From NCBI RefSeq assembly GCF_030816235.1, contig NZ_JAUSXT010000001.1:3771515-3835514 (forward strand): a DNA stretch of 64,000 bases. The letters run 5' to 3'. The notes beneath the pieces are model-generated. The model had not been told where the DNA came from. It worked only from the letters and a program-made list of their open reading frames with translations, and did not search any database. The DNA is from Microbacterium sp. W4I4. Lineage in GTDB: Bacteria > Actinomycetota > Actinomycetes > Actinomycetales > Microbacteriaceae. Shown here one piece after another: positions 24,905 through 34,420 of this stretch (position 1 is its first letter; the number at the start of each line of letters is the position of its first letter). The position numbers were made by a program, and so were the translations under genes.

Positions 24905-24971
24905 CCTTGCTGAGACACCCTCGGCCGTGCAGCGCAGCCGACCCGGATCACAGATCAGCAAGGAGACAGCG
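24905..24971 (+). promoter_or_regulatory. metF leader able to sequester its ribosome binding site
   Basis: CCTTGCTGA at 24905-24913 is an exact reverse complement of TCAGCAAGG at 24955-24963, and the latter contains most of the AAGGAG ribosome site of metF. Between them TCGGC (24921-24925) can pair with GCCGA (24937-24941). The fold would hide the start signal. It does not match a SAM or SAH riboswitch consensus I can recall. Regulation is inference. Confidence 0.45.
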
Positions 24972-25940
24972 ATGAGCCCTGTGCCGTTCTCCAGCACTGT
25001 GCCGTTCTCCTTCGAGCTGTATCCGCCGCGCTCCGCCGAGAGCACCCGCGCGCTGCACGACACCATCGACCGTCTCGCTGCGGCTGGACCCGACTTCCTC
25101 TCCGTCACATACGGCGCCGGCGGTTCCACCGGCGGCCGCTCGCTGGACGTGCTGCGCTACATCCGCAGCCACACCGCCGTGGAGCCGCTCGCGCACCTCA
25201 CCTGCGTGGGCAACACGTATGCCGGTGCCGCACGGCTCATCCGGGAGTTTCTGGATGCCGGCATCCTCAGCTTCCTCGCCCTGCGCGGCGACCCGCCCGC
25301 CGGGCACCGGGAGGGCGAGCCGTTCCTCGGCGACCTGGAGAGCTCGGCCCAACTGGCGCAGCTGATCGACCGTGTCCAGGCAGAGCGCGCGCCGTACGAG
25401 GAGTCTCCGGTGCCCGGCAACCCGGGGGCGGTGCGCGTCGCACCCCGCCGCAAGGTGAGCATCGCGGTCGCCGCGTTCCCGAACGGGCATCCGCGCTCTG
25501 CCTACTCCAGCCAGCACGTCGATGCGCTCCTCGCCAAGCAGGCGGCAGGCGCCACCCTCGCGATCACGCAGCTGTTCTTCCACCCGGACCACTACCTGGC
25601 CTTCGTCGAGCGCGCGCGCCGCGCGGGAGTGACCATCCCGATCCTGCCCGGCATCATGCCGATCACCTCGCCCGCCCGCCTCGCGCGCGTGCTCGAGCTG
25701 ACCGGCGAGGAGCTGCCCGGCGAGCTGTCGGTCGCCCTCGACATCGAGCCGACGGCCGAAGGACGCCGCCAGGTCGGCATCGACTGGGCCGCCGACCTCG
25801 CCCGCGACGTCGTCGCCGGGGGAGCGCCCGGAGTCCACCTCTACGCCTTCAACCAGCACGAGACCGTGCTGGATGTGCTCTCGCAGGCCGGCATCGTGCC
25901 CGAACTGCAGCTGTCCCGTTCATCGAAAGGAACATCATGA
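24972..25940 (+). CDS. metF: Methylenetetrahydrofolate reductase
   Basis: A 322-residue MTHFR-fold enzyme that reduces 5,10-methylene-THF to 5-methyl-THF, the methyl donor for methionine synthase. Features are FSFELYPPRS at the N-terminus (catalytic Glu region), SVTYGAGGST, HLTCVGNT, the FAD-site block FLALRGDPP and ITQLFFHPDHY. ATG 24972 follows an AAGGAG site at seven bases. Its stop overlaps the metE start as ATGA, so both methyl-transfer steps are coupled. The leader upstream can fold over the ribosome site. Confidence 0.93.
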   Translation: MSPVPFSSTVPFSFELYPPRSAESTRALHDTIDRLAAAGPDFLSVTYGAGGSTGGRSLDVLRYIRSHTAVEPLAHLTCVGNTYAGAARLIREFLDAGILSFLALRGDPPAGHREGEPFLGDLESSAQLAQLIDRVQAERAPYEESPVPGNPGAVRVAPRRKVSIAVAAFPNGHPRSAYSSQHVDALLAKQAAGATLAITQLFFHPDHYLAFVERARRAGVTIPILPGIMPITSPARLARVLELTGEELPGELSVALDIEPTAEGRRQVGIDWAADLARDVVAGGAPGVHLYAFNQHETVLDVLSQAGIVPELQLSRSSKGTS

Positions 25941-28249
25941 CCGCCTTCCCCACCGGGACGATCCTCGGCTACCCCCGCATCGGACGCCGCCGCGAGCTGA
26001 AGAAGGCGGTCGAGGCGTTCTGGGCCGGCCGCATCGACGAGAGCACCCTTGAGCAGACGTCCGCAGAGCTGCGGGCCGCGAGCCGCGAACGCCTTGCCGA
26101 GCTCGGTCTGGGACGCGACGACTCCTCGATCCCCGAGTCGTTCTCCTACTACGACCAGGTGCTCGACGCCGCCGTCACGGTCGGCGCGATCCCCACCCGC
26201 TTCGAGGACCTCCGCGAGGCGGACGGCACGATCGGTCTGCCCGCGTACTTCACCGTCGCCCGCGGCGAGGGAGATCGCGCGCCTCTGGAGATGACGAAGT
26301 GGTTCGACTCGAACTACCACTACCTGGTGCCCGAGATCGGGCCCGAGACCACCTTCTCGCTGTCCAGCGACCGCCTCGTGCGCCAGGTGACCGAGGCTGC
26401 TGACGCCGGCCTGCGCACCCGTCCGGTGATCGTCGGACCGGTCACGCTGCTCGCGCTGGCGAAGGCCTCGGACGACGCTCCCGAGGGCTTCGACCCGCTC
26501 TCGCGTCTGGATGACGTCCTGCCCGTCTACGTCGAGCTGCTGGCGAAGCTGAAGTCCGCCGGCGCCGAGTGGGTCCAGATCGACGAGCCCGCACTGGTCA
26601 GCGAATCGCTGCCGGCATCGACGGCGCAGCTGGCGGATGCCGCACAGCGCGCCCTCGCCGTGCTCGGCGGATCCGCCGATCGCCCCGCGATCTTCGTCGC
26701 GGCCCCGTACTCGGACCTCGGCGACACCCTCGCGGTGCTCGCCGCCGCTCCCATCGAGGCCATCGGCGTCGACCTCGTGCGCGGTGCGGTTCCCGCCTCC
26801 CTCCCCGACCTCGGCGGCAAGACGCTCGTCGGCGGCGTCGTCGACGGACACAACATCTGGCGCGGCGACCTGGACGGGGCCTTCGCGAAGCTCGAGGCGC
26901 TGCGTGCCCTCGGCGCGACCGCGGTCGCGGCATCCACCTCCACATCGCTGCTGCACGTGCCGCACGACGTGCAGGACGAGACGAAGCTCGACGCACGTCT
27001 GGTCTCCTGGCTGGCCTTCGCCGACCAGAAGGTCGGACAGATCGTCACCCTCGCACGCGGTCTCGCCGAAGGGCGCGCGGCGGTCGAGGACGAGCTGTCC
27101 GCGGCGTCCGCCGCCCTGGCGGACCGTCAGGATGCACCGGGCGTGCGCGACGGCTCGGTGCGTCAGCGTGCCCTCGCCGAGGCGGACTTCTCCCGCGATG
27201 CGTACGAGGTGCGCGAGAGCGCTCAGGAGGCGCTGAACCTGCCCGCGCTGCCCCTGACCACCATCGGCTCCTTCCCGCAGACCGCCGACATCCGCCGTGC
27301 CCGCGCCCAGTTCGGTCGTGGCGAGGTGCCGAAGGACGACTACGAGGCGTTCCTGCGCTCTGAGATCGACCGCGTCGTCGCCCTGCAGGAGGACCTCGGC
27401 CTGGACGTGCTCGTGCACGGCGAGGCCGAGCGCAACGACATGGTGCAGTACTTCGCGGAGAACCTCGACGGCTTCGCGGTCACCGAGAACGGCTGGGTGC
27501 AGTCGTACGGATCCCGCGCGACCCGTCCCTCGATCCTCTGGGGCGACGTCTCGCGTCCTGCGCCGATCACGGTGAGCTGGGCCGCATACGCGCAGTCGCT
27601 CAGCGTCAAGCACGTCAAGGGCATGCTGACCGGCCCGGTCACGATCCTCGCGTGGTCGTTCGTCCGCGACGACCAGCCGCTCGGAGACACGGCCAACCAG
27701 GTGGCGCTGGCCCTGCGCGACGAGATCGCCGACCTCGAGGCCGCGGGCATCGCGATCATCCAGGTCGACGAGCCGGCGCTGCGCGAGCTGCTGCCGCTGA
27801 AGAAGGCCGACCAGCCCGCGTACCTGGACTGGTCGGTGGGGTCGTTCCGCCTGGCCACCGGCGGTGCGGCAGCGGCCACGCAGATCCACACGCACCTCTG
27901 CTATTCGGAGTTCGGCGTGGTGATCGACGCGATCCGCGCCCTGGATGCCGACGTCACCTCGATCGAGGCGGCGCGCAGCCGCATGGAGGTCGTCGCCGAC
28001 ATCGCGCACCACGGCTTCGACCACGGCATCGGACCCGGCGTCTACGACATCCACTCGCCGCGCGTGCCCGGCGTCGCCGAGATCGAGGCGCTGCTGCGCC
28101 GCGCGGTCGACGAGCTGCCGCTGCGACAGCTGTGGGTCAACCCGGACTGCGGTCTGAAGACGCGCGGATACGACGAGACCGTCGCCTCGCTGCGCAACAT
28201 CGTCGAGGCGACGCACCGCGTCCGTGAGGACATCGCCGTCCCGGCCTGA
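25937..28249 (+). CDS. metE: Cobalamin-independent methionine synthase
   Basis: A 770-residue MetE that transfers a methyl group from 5-methyl-THF-polyglutamate to homocysteine. It has the duplicated barrel: N-terminal [21 protein letters not shown], and a C-terminal catalytic half with [36 protein letters not shown] (zinc His and Cys) and [13 protein letters not shown] (second zinc Cys). Length is normal. It is translated from an ATG overlapping metF and ends at a 15-bp hairpin shared with lexA. Confidence 0.97.
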   Translation: MTAFPTGTILGYPRIGRRRELKKAVEAFWAGRIDESTLEQTSAELRAASRERLAELGLGRDDSSIPESFSYYDQVLDAAVTVGAIPTRFEDLREADGTIGLPAYFTVARGEGDRAPLEMTKWFDSNYHYLVPEIGPETTFSLSSDRLVRQVTEAADAGLRTRPVIVGPVTLLALAKASDDAPEGFDPLSRLDDVLPVYVELLAKLKSAGAEWVQIDEPALVSESLPASTAQLADAAQRALAVLGGSADRPAIFVAAPYSDLGDTLAVLAAAPIEAIGVDLVRGAVPASLPDLGGKTLVGGVVDGHNIWRGDLDGAFAKLEALRALGATAVAASTSTSLLHVPHDVQDETKLDARLVSWLAFADQKVGQIVTLARGLAEGRAAVEDELSAASAALADRQDAPGVRDGSVRQRALAEADFSRDAYEVRESAQEALNLPALPLTTIGSFPQTADIRRARAQFGRGEVPKDDYEAFLRSEIDRVVALQEDLGLDVLVHGEAERNDMVQYFAENLDGFAVTENGWVQSYGSRATRPSILWGDVSRPAPITVSWAAYAQSLSVKHVKGMLTGPVTILAWSFVRDDQPLGDTANQVALALRDEIADLEAAGIAIIQVDEPALRELLPLKKADQPAYLDWSVGSFRLATGGAAAATQIHTHLCYSEFGVVIDAIRALDADVTSIEAARSRMEVVADIAHHGFDHGIGPGVYDIHSPRVPGVAEIEALLRRAVDELPLRQLWVNPDCGLKTRGYDETVASLRNIVEATHRVREDIAVPA

Positions 28250-28262
28250 GCGCCGATGACAG

Positions 28263-28306
28263 GAGAACGCCCTCCCCGTGCCACTTGGCCAGGGGAGGGC
28301 GTTCTC
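28263..28306. terminator. 15-bp hairpin between metE and lexA
   Basis: GAGAACGCCCTCCCC (28263-28277) and GGGGAGGGCGTTCTC (28292-28306) are exact reverse complements with a 14-base loop. The position between convergent stops suggests a two-way terminator. Confidence 0.85.
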
Positions 28307-28322
28307 GCATGCGGGGGAGGCG

Positions 28323-28937
28323 TCAGACGGCGCGCAGCACCGCCACGACCTTGCCGAGCACCACGGCCTCATCGCCGAGGATCGGCTCGAACGCCGAGTT
28401 GCGGGGGAGCAGCCACGTGTGCCCGTCACGACGGCGGAAGGTCTTCACCGTGGCCTCGCCGTCGATCATCGCAGCGACGATCTCGCCGTTCTCGGCGGTG
28501 TTCTGCGTGCGCACCACGACCCAGTCGCCATCGCAGATCGCGGCGTCGATCATCGACTCGCCGCTCACGTTGAGCATGAACAGGTCGCCCTTGCCCACGA
28601 GCTGACGGGGGAGCGGGAAGATCTCCTCGACCTGCTGATCGGCGGTGATCGGCACGCCCGCCGCGATCCGCCCCACCAGAGGCACCAGGGCTGCATCGCC
28701 CACGGCGGGCCCGGTGTCGGCGGGATTCTCGGTGCTGGTGCCCGGAAGGTCGATCAGCACCTCCATGGCACGGGTCTTGCCCGGGTCGCGGCGCAGGTAG
28801 CCGCTGAGCTCCAGCTGGCCCAGCTGGTGCGTGACGCTGGAGAGCGACTTGAGGTTCACGGCGTCGCCGATCTCGCGCATGCTCGGCGGGTAGCCGTGCC
28901 GGGCGATCGAGGTCTGGATGACCTCCAGGATCGCCAT
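28323..28937 (-). CDS. lexA: SOS repressor LexA, start region frame-broken
   Basis: LexA represses DNA-damage genes and self-cleaves when RecA filaments form. This 204-residue frame has the winged helix ([26 protein letters not shown]), the cleavage site IAAG (about Ala93-Gly94), catalytic Ser128 in SGESMID and Lys165 in ATVKTF. ATG 28937 is the first start available in this frame, but it cuts into helix 1 and has no good ribosome site. The better start is ATG at the complement of 29010, with AAGGAG upstream, one base out of frame. Removing one G from the G6 run at 28995-29000 joins them into a normal 228-residue LexA beginning [13 protein letters not shown]. Confidence 0.9.
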   Translation of the reverse strand: MAILEVIQTSIARHGYPPSMREIGDAVNLKSLSSVTHQLGQLELSGYLRRDPGKTRAMEVLIDLPGTSTENPADTGPAVGDAALVPLVGRIAAGVPITADQQVEEIFPLPRQLVGKGDLFMLNVSGESMIDAAICDGDWVVVRTQNTAENGEIVAAMIDGEATVKTFRRRDGHTWLLPRNSAFEPILGDEAVVLGKVVAVLRAV

Positions 28938-29010
28938 CTGCTTCGCGCTGAGACTCTTGCGCCGACGGGTGCGCGGAGCCTCGGATGCGGGAGAGGGGGG
29001 TGTCGCTCAT
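28938..29010 (-). other. lexA: Displaced 5' end of lexA
   Basis: On the minus strand ATG at 29010 with AAGGAG seven bases upstream starts a frame that fails to reach LexA. The LexA frame itself runs back through KSLSAKQ and TRRRK to a stop at 29007-29009. A single extra base in the G6 run (28995-29000) explains both observations. It may be a sequencing error or a real mutation. Confidence 0.7.
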
Positions 29011-29164
29011 CTGGTGCTCCTTCATGCGGTCCAGCCGGTGCCGATCCGCGTCCCCGCGGGCATCCGGTTCGAATGTCGGTGGCCCATGGTGGGCTGTCCT
29101 TATCGAAACCGTATCCGAGTTTTCTCGGAAAACGGAAGATTCGTTCGAGCGTGTCGACAGATTC

Positions 29165-29180
29165 TCGACCGGATGTTCGA
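29165..29180. promoter_or_regulatory. LexA (SOS) box
   Basis: TCGACCGGATGTTCGA matches 11 of the 12 defined positions of the actinobacterial SOS box TCGAAC-4N-GTTCGA. A weaker half-matching copy ending in GTTCGA lies at 29187-29202. The site lies between lexA and the divergent LysM gene, so it probably controls both. Confidence 0.8.
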
Positions 29181-29187
29181 AGAATTC

Positions 29188-29217
29188 TTGACAGATGTTC
29201 GATATCGAAGATACATT
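29188..29217 (+). promoter_or_regulatory. Promoter of the LysM gene
   Basis: A consensus -35 TTGACA (29188-29193) and a -10-like TACATT (29212-29217) are separated by 18 bases. The weaker SOS half-site overlaps the -35 and the main box lies eight bases upstream of it. This is about 100 bases before the LysM gene start. Confidence 0.55.
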
Positions 29218-29317
29218 CGGAACGTAGCTTCGCATCCGGCTTCCCCGGCCGGATGCCGGATGCGAAAGCTGCACCACTTCCGCCGGTGGGACGGCGGGGA
29301 ACCCAGAGGAGCCTCAC

Positions 29318-29704
29318 ATGAGCACCATCAGCATCCAGAGCCCCGCGATCCTTCGCGACGCCACCGGTGTCTCCGGGCGTTCGATGCGTCGGACCACACT
29401 GCGGCTGACGGTGCGCGGGCGCCGCGTCCTCGCCGCAGCCGCCGCCGCCCCGCTGGCAGCCGGCATCGCCTTCTCCGTGCTGGCCGGCGGGTCCGCACTC
29501 GCCTCTGGCGAGCAGGGCGCACCGGTGTCCTTCGAGACAGTGACCGTGATGCCGGGCGACACCCTGTGGTCCATCGCGGCCGCGGCTGCTCCCGACGTCG
29601 ACCCGCGCGACGTGATCGATGACATCATGCGGTTGAACAACCTCAGCGGCGGCACCATCCAGGCGTACTCGTCGATCGCGATCCCCACCGAGTACTCGCA
29701 CTGA
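29318..29704 (+). CDS. LysM-domain protein divergent from lexA
   Basis: A 128-residue exported protein. A basic N-terminus (RRTTLRLTVRGRR) precedes an Ala-rich membrane or signal helix (about 40-65). A single LysM peptidoglycan-binding domain follows (TVTVMPGDTLWSIAAAAAP ... IMRLNNLSGGTIQ ... IAIPTEY). Several Gram-positives place a small LysM protein divergent from lexA as an SOS-induced division inhibitor: YneA in Bacillus, and Rv2719c/ChiZ in Mycobacterium. The SOS box and promoter in the gap support the same role here. The function is inferred from domain plus context. Confidence 0.8.
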   Translation: MSTISIQSPAILRDATGVSGRSMRRTTLRLTVRGRRVLAAAAAAPLAAGIAFSVLAGGSALASGEQGAPVSFETVTVMPGDTLWSIAAAAAPDVDPRDVIDDIMRLNNLSGGTIQAYSSIAIPTEYSH

Positions 29705-29780
29705 CGCTTCTGCAGGCTCAGCCGACCTGTCGCTCGTCATCCGGAGGCCGGTGACGGCCGCTCGCTCTACGATGGGAAGG

Positions 29781-30863
29781 GTGACCTCCCTCGACGAGCT
29801 GCCCCTCCGCGACGACCTTCGCGGGCTCACCCCCTACGGCGCGCCGCAGGCGCCTCTGCCGGTGGCGCTGAACGTCAACGAGAACACGCATGCCGTTCCC
29901 GAGGCCGTGGTCGGCGAGATCCTGGATGACGTCGCCATCGCGCTCAGCGATGTCAACCGCTACCCCGACCGTGAGTTCACCCGACTGCGTGAGGCGTTCG
30001 CCGACTACCTCGGCCACGGGCTGACCGCAGCGCAGATCTGGGCGGGCAACGGTTCGAACGAGGTGCTCCAGCACATCATGCAGGCGTTCGCCGGCCCCGG
30101 GCGCACGGCATTCGGCTTCGCCCCCACTTACTCGATGTACCCCCTGATCACCCAGGGCACCGGCGCTGCGTGGGTCGCCGGCACACGCGAGGGCGACTAC
30201 TCGATCACCGCGGAAGACGCCGCAGCCCAGGTCCGGGCCGTGGCCCCCGACGTCGTGCTGCTGTGCTCGCCGAACAATCCGACCGGCACACCGCTCGGAC
30301 TCGACGTCGTCGAGGCCGTCTACGACGCCGCCCCCGGCATCGTGATCGTGGACGAGGCCTACCACGAGTTCGCGCCGAAGGAGGCGCAGTCGGCGCTCAC
30401 CCTGCTCGAGGGGCGCCCGCGGCTGGCCGTCTCGCGCACCATGAGCAAGGCGTTCGCCTTCGCCGGTGCCCGCGTCGGCTATCTCGCGGCCGATCCGGCC
30501 TTCATCGACGCCCTGCGCCTGGTGCGGCTGCCTTACCACCTCAGCGCGCTGACCCAGGCCGCCGCGACCGCCGCACTGCGCAACGCCGGCGTCATGCTGC
30601 AGATGGTGGACGAGATCGTCGTGCAGCGCGAACGCATCTCGGCATCGCTCGAGGCGCTCGGCTACCAGCCTCATCCGTCCTGGTCGAACTTCGTCCTCTT
30701 CGGCGGCGTCGCCGACCCGAAGGCCGTCTGGCAGGCGCTGTACGACCGCGGTGTACTGATCCGCGATGTCGGCATCCCCGGCCATCTGCGCGTCACGGCC
30801 GGCACCGAAGCCGAGTCCTCCGCATTTCTCGAAGCCCTCGCGTCGATAGGATCACCCTCATGA
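29781..30863 (+). CDS. hisC: Histidinol-phosphate aminotransferase
   Basis: A 360-residue PLP-dependent class I/II aminotransferase converting imidazole-acetol phosphate to histidinol phosphate. It has LNVNENTH at the N-terminus, [19 protein letters not shown] and the PLP lysine motif [20 protein letters not shown] 29781 is chosen over an upstream ATG because TACGAT ends seven bases before it and the family N-terminus ([13 protein letters not shown]) follows. The stop overlaps hisB by four bases. hisD, often directly upstream in actinobacteria, is absent here. Confidence 0.93.
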   Translation: MTSLDELPLRDDLRGLTPYGAPQAPLPVALNVNENTHAVPEAVVGEILDDVAIALSDVNRYPDREFTRLREAFADYLGHGLTAAQIWAGNGSNEVLQHIMQAFAGPGRTAFGFAPTYSMYPLITQGTGAAWVAGTREGDYSITAEDAAAQVRAVAPDVVLLCSPNNPTGTPLGLDVVEAVYDAAPGIVIVDEAYHEFAPKEAQSALTLLEGRPRLAVSRTMSKAFAFAGARVGYLAADPAFIDALRLVRLPYHLSALTQAAATAALRNAGVMLQMVDEIVVQRERISASLEALGYQPHPSWSNFVLFGGVADPKAVWQALYDRGVLIRDVGIPGHLRVTAGTEAESSAFLEALASIGSPS

Positions 30864-31477
30864 GCGACCCCCGCACCAGCCCTCGCACCGCGCAGCGCAC
30901 CCGCAGCACGTCCGAGTCCACCGTCGAGGTCGAGGTGAACCTCGACGGCACCGGCCGCAGCGAGATCAGCACCTCGGTGCCGTTCTTCGACCACATGCTG
31001 ACCGCGTTCGCGAAGCACTCGCTCACCGACCTCACCGTCCGCGCCACCGGTGACACGCACATCGACGCGCACCACACCGTCGAGGACATCTCGATCGTGC
31101 TCGGTCAGGCCATCCGCGACGCCCTCGGCGACAAGTCGGGCATCTCGCGCTACGGCGACGCCCTCGTGCCGCTGGACGAGGCTCTCGCGCAGGCCGTCGT
31201 GGACATCTCCGGACGCCCCTTCCTCGTGCACGAGGGCGAGCCCGCCGGGTTCGAGTTCCACCTCATCGGCGGACACTTCACCGGCTCGCTGGTGCGGCAC
31301 GTGTTCGAGGCGATCACCTTCCACGCCGGCCTCACGGTTCACGTGCGCGTGATCGGCGGACGTGATCCGCACCACATCGCCGAGGCCGAGTTCAAGGCCT
31401 TCGCGCGCGCGTTCCGGCAGGCCAAGTCCCTGGATCCCCTCGTCGAGGGCATCCCGTCCACGAAGGGCGCCCTGTGA
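30860..31477 (+). CDS. hisB: Imidazoleglycerol-phosphate dehydratase
   Basis: A 205-residue monofunctional IGPD. The metal-binding repeats are [13 protein letters not shown] and [11 protein letters not shown] in the first half, then the symmetric [12 protein letters not shown] and [16 protein letters not shown] in the second. It dehydrates imidazole glycerol phosphate using Mn(II). The phosphatase domain of enterobacterial HisB is absent, as expected. ATGA overlap with hisC, and a GTGA overlap with hisH. Confidence 0.96.
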   Translation: MSDPRTSPRTAQRTRSTSESTVEVEVNLDGTGRSEISTSVPFFDHMLTAFAKHSLTDLTVRATGDTHIDAHHTVEDISIVLGQAIRDALGDKSGISRYGDALVPLDEALAQAVVDISGRPFLVHEGEPAGFEFHLIGGHFTGSLVRHVFEAITFHAGLTVHVRVIGGRDPHHIAEAEFKAFARAFRQAKSLDPLVEGIPSTKGAL

Positions 31478-32112
31478 CGCGTGCACCCCGTGTCGTCGTC
31501 TTCGACTACGAGTCGGGCAACGTGCACTCCGCCGTCAAGGCGCTGGCCGCGGCCGGAGCGGATGTCGAACTGACCGGCGACCGCAAGGCCGCACAGGAGG
31601 CCGACGGGCTGTTCGTCCCCGGCGTCGGCGCCTTCGCCGCCGTCGCGGCCGCGCTGCGGGCGCACGGCGGCGACGAGATCATCGGACGCCGCCTCGCGGG
31701 CGGACGTGCGGTGCTCGGCGTCTGCGTCGGCATGCAGGTGCTGTTCGAGCACGGCGTCGAGCGCGGCTCTGACACGGTGGGGCTGGGGGAGTGGCCGGGC
31801 ACGGTCACCGAGCTGAACGCCCCGGTACTGCCGCACATGGGCTGGAACACCGTGGAGTCCGGCGAGGGCAGCGTGCTGTTCCGCGGGGTCGAGGGGGAGC
31901 GCTTCTACTTCGTGCACTCCTTCGCCGCGACCTCCTGGGATCTGGACGTGATCGCGCCGTTCCACCAGCCCGCGCTGACCTGGGCGACGCACGGCGAGCG
32001 CTTCCTCGCCGCAGTTGAGAACGGCCCGCTCTCGGCGACCCAGTTCCACCCCGAGAAGTCCGGCGAAGCCGGCATCCACCTGCTCCGCAACTGGGTGGAA
32101 TCCCTCGCCTGA
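31474..32112 (+). CDS. hisH: Imidazole glycerol phosphate synthase, glutaminase subunit
   Basis: A 212-residue class I glutamine amidotransferase that supplies ammonia to HisF. The catalytic cysteine is in GVCVGMQ, the histidine and glutamate in QFHPEKSG, and VPGVGAF forms the oxyanion region. HisF is not in this window. The GTG start overlaps the hisB stop. Confidence 0.95.
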   Translation: MTRAPRVVVFDYESGNVHSAVKALAAAGADVELTGDRKAAQEADGLFVPGVGAFAAVAAALRAHGGDEIIGRRLAGGRAVLGVCVGMQVLFEHGVERGSDTVGLGEWPGTVTELNAPVLPHMGWNTVESGEGSVLFRGVEGERFYFVHSFAATSWDLDVIAPFHQPALTWATHGERFLAAVENGPLSATQFHPEKSGEAGIHLLRNWVESLA

Positions 32113-32243
32113 CCGGCTGATCCGTCGACGGCACGCACCGGCGGTCGGTCACACGGGGTTCCTCGTGTTGAACCCTGCATCGGGGCGGACTAGTCTCAGG
32201 AATCGTGTTCGCACGCAGCGGCCATCCCCGAACCAAGGACGTC

Positions 32244-32990
32244 ATGAACGACTTCGCGCAGTCTCCCTCGCTGATCCTCCTCCCCGCGGTCGACGTCGCG
32301 GGCGGAAAGGCGGTCCGCCTCACGCAGGGTGAGGCCGGTACGGAGACCAACTACGGCGACCCCGTCGACGCCGCCGGTGAGTGGGTCGACCAGGGCGCCC
32401 AGTGGATCCACCTCGTCGATCTGGATGCGGCCTTCGGGCGCGGCAGCAACGCCGGCATCCTGCGCAAGGTCATCAAGCAGTACCGCGGGGTGAACATCGA
32501 GCTCTCCGGCGGCATCCGCGACGACGCCACGCTGGAGGCGGCGCTGGAGTCCGGCGCGAACCGCATCAACCTCGGCACCGCGGCGCTGGAGAACCCCGAG
32601 TGGGCGGCCGATGTCATCAGCCGCTACGGCGAGGCTGTCGCAGTGGGGCTCGACGTGCGCGGCACCACGCTCTCGGCGCGCGGCTGGACGAAGGACGGCG
32701 GCGACATCTGGGAGGTGCTGGAGCGCCTGGAGGAGGCCGGCTGCAGCCGCTACGTCGTCACCGACGTCACGAAGGACGGTACGCTGCGCGGACCGAACCT
32801 CGACCTTCTGCGCGAGATCACCTCGCGAACTCCGAAGCCCGTGATCGCCTCGGGTGGCGTCTCGAGCCTCGATGACATCGCGGCCCTGCGTGAGCTGGTG
32901 CACCTGGGCGTCGAGGGCGCCATCGTCGGCAAGGCTCTGTACGCCGGGCAGTTCACCCTGGCAGAGGCGCTGGATGTCGCGGGCGACTGA
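32244..32990 (+). CDS. priA: Phosphoribosyl isomerase HisA/PriA
   Basis: A 248-residue TIM-barrel isomerase. [21 protein letters not shown] with its catalytic aspartate, [14 protein letters not shown], and [15 protein letters not shown] with the second aspartate are typical of actinobacterial PriA, which serves both histidine (HisA) and tryptophan (TrpF) synthesis. The double role is family knowledge, not visible here. ATG 32244 with AAGGAC upstream gives the usual N-terminus. A promoter-like TAGTCT (32191-32196) precedes it, so this part of the operon may also have its own transcript. Confidence 0.92.
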   Translation: MNDFAQSPSLILLPAVDVAGGKAVRLTQGEAGTETNYGDPVDAAGEWVDQGAQWIHLVDLDAAFGRGSNAGILRKVIKQYRGVNIELSGGIRDDATLEAALESGANRINLGTAALENPEWAADVISRYGEAVAVGLDVRGTTLSARGWTKDGGDIWEVLERLEEAGCSRYVVTDVTKDGTLRGPNLDLLREITSRTPKPVIASGGVSSLDDIAALRELVHLGVEGAIVGKALYAGQFTLAEALDVAGD

Positions 32991-33837
32991 CGACTCCTCC
33001 GATCACGCGCACGGCACCGATCACGCGCACGGTACCGATCACGCGCACGGTACCGATCACGCGCACGGTACCGATCACGCGCACGGTACCGATTCCGCCG
33101 GGGTGCCCTGGGCCGGACGCACGTTCCAGGCCAACCCCGGCTCCGGTGACGACGGCTCCGCAGACCCCGCCCTGCTCGACGCGCTGCTGCGCTTCCGGTC
33201 GGGCGACGGCTCGCAGGTCGAGGTCGTCGACGCGTTCCGCTCTGCACGCGTGCTCGTCCCGCTGGTCGCCGAGAAGGGCGACGAGGGTGTGGGTCCCACG
33301 GGCTTGAAGGTCGACAAGACGCAGGAGCTCTCGATCGTCACGGTCTCCGGCCCCGACGGTCGCCGCGTCCAGCCGGCGTTCTCGTCGGTGGACACGATGC
33401 GCCGGTGGGATGCCGCAGCGCGGCCGATCCCGGTCGAGGCGATCCGCGTGGCGCTGTCGGCGTCGAGCGAGGAGACCGACCTGATCGTGCTCGATCCGGC
33501 CTCCGACACCGAGTTCGTGCTGCGCCGCCCCGCGGTGTGGGCGATCGCGCAGGAGCAGCCCTGGGAGCCGAGCTTCCTCTCGCCCGAGGTCTTCACCGCG
33601 CTGCGCGAGAGCATCGGTCACGAGTTGGCCGTCATCGACGTCGCGGTGGCGCCGGGGGATCCGGATGCCAGGATGCACGGCCCCGAGCTGATCGTCACCC
33701 TCGAGCTGATCGACGGCCTGGACCGCGAGACCCTGGACGCCGTGCTCGCCCGCCTCGCCCAGCGCTGGGCGGCCGATGACCGCATGGCCGTGCTGGTCGA
33801 CTCCCTGACCGTGAAGCTCACCCGCTCGGCAGGCTGA
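32974..33837 (+). CDS. SseB-like protein with an N-terminal DHAHGT repeat
   Basis: A 287-residue protein overlapping the priA end by 17 bases. After MSRATDDSS it has five copies of the hexapeptide DHAHGT. An SseB-type domain follows (about residues 45-150: [26 protein letters not shown], then [19 protein letters not shown]) and then an SseB C-terminal-like half with [19 protein letters not shown]. SseB-like genes often sit by hisA in actinobacteria with no known role. The histidine-rich head could bind metal, but this is only suggested by composition. Confidence 0.8.
   Translation: MSRATDDSSDHAHGTDHAHGTDHAHGTDHAHGTDHAHGTDSAGVPWAGRTFQANPGSGDDGSADPALLDALLRFRSGDGSQVEVVDAFRSARVLVPLVAEKGDEGVGPTGLKVDKTQELSIVTVSGPDGRRVQPAFSSVDTMRRWDAAARPIPVEAIRVALSASSEETDLIVLDPASDTEFVLRRPAVWAIAQEQPWEPSFLSPEVFTALRESIGHELAVIDVAVAPGDPDARMHGPELIVTLELIDGLDRETLDAVLARLAQRWAADDRMAVLVDSLTVKLTRSAG
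33001..33090 (+). repeat. Five-copy 18-bp in-frame tandem repeat
   Basis: Five head-to-tail copies of GATCACGCGCACGGTACC; copies 1 and 2 are near-identical variants with GGCACC or GGTACC endings. The unit is a multiple of three and encodes DHAHGT. Copies are almost identical, pointing to recent slippage expansion. Confidence 0.97.
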
Positions 33838-33864
33838 GCAGGGTCAGCCCGCTATGGTCGTGGC

Positions 33865-34272
33865 ATGCGCAGACTGCTCGCGGTGATCACTCTCGTGCTG
33901 TCCGGCACGCTGACGACCGCGTGCATGCAGCCGTTCGCCGACGTCTGCCCCGCGATCGGCTACGTCACCGGACTGCAGGTGGATGCCACCGGCATCACGG
34001 ACGCGACATGGGTGCAGTTGTGCGCGGACGAAGCCTGCTCTCCGCTGCCGGGGGAGACTGAGTCGACCGACATCCGGATCGGCGTGAACGAGGACGATGG
34101 CATCTGGGCCTTCTCGTTCCTGAGCATCGAGATGCCAGATGACGTCACGATCCGGGCCACGGATGCCGATGGCGCCGTGCTGCAGGAATCCGAGCACCAC
34201 ATCGACTGGGCTCACTCTACGGAGCGCTGCGGCGGCCCGTCGACCGCAGAGCCGATCGTGCTGGTTCCCTGA
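33865..34272 (+). CDS. Small lipoprotein
   Basis: A 135-residue protein with a short lipoprotein signal peptide: MRRLLAVITLVLSGTLTTAC, where TTAC is the lipobox and Cys20 the lipidation site. The mature part has paired cysteines (DVCPAIG, QLCADEACSP, ERCGGPS) that may form disulfides. No enzyme motif is recognised. TATGGT lies six bases before the ATG, suggesting a leaderless mRNA. It is conserved-hypothetical at best; exported and membrane-anchored. Confidence 0.8.
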   Translation: MRRLLAVITLVLSGTLTTACMQPFADVCPAIGYVTGLQVDATGITDATWVQLCADEACSPLPGETESTDIRIGVNEDDGIWAFSFLSIEMPDDVTIRATDADGAVLQESEHHIDWAHSTERCGGPSTAEPIVLVP

Positions 34273-34315
34273 CCCGCGCTGCCCTCATCAAGGTCACACG
34301 CAGACGCGAGGCGGA

Positions 34316-34403
34316 GGCCGGGAGGTTCCCGGAGCGAGCATCGGGGAGGGACCCGCGCAGCGGGAGGGGCACCCGCTCTGCGAGCGCAGGGAACCTCCCG
34401 GCC
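34316..34403. terminator. Long-armed inverted repeat between convergent genes
   Basis: GGCCGGGAGGTTCCC (34316-34330) and GGGAACCTCCCGGCC (34389-34403) are exact 15-base reverse complements. The 58 bases between can form further small hairpins (for example CCCGC-GCA-GCGGG). It separates the lipoprotein gene (+) from the DUF1844 gene (-) and may end transcription both ways, but its loop is longer than in the other terminators. Confidence 0.55.
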
Positions 34404-34420
34404 GTAGCCGGCAAGCGGGG

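Noticed and set aside
32205..32243. GTG 32205 as the priA start
   Set aside because: It would add 13 unusual residues. ATG 32244 has AAGGAC upstream and gives the standard N-terminus, though leaderless use of 32205 cannot be excluded.
33001..33090. CRISPR-like array
   Set aside because: The 18-bp units are contiguous with no spacers and lie in frame in a protein; it is a coding tandem repeat.
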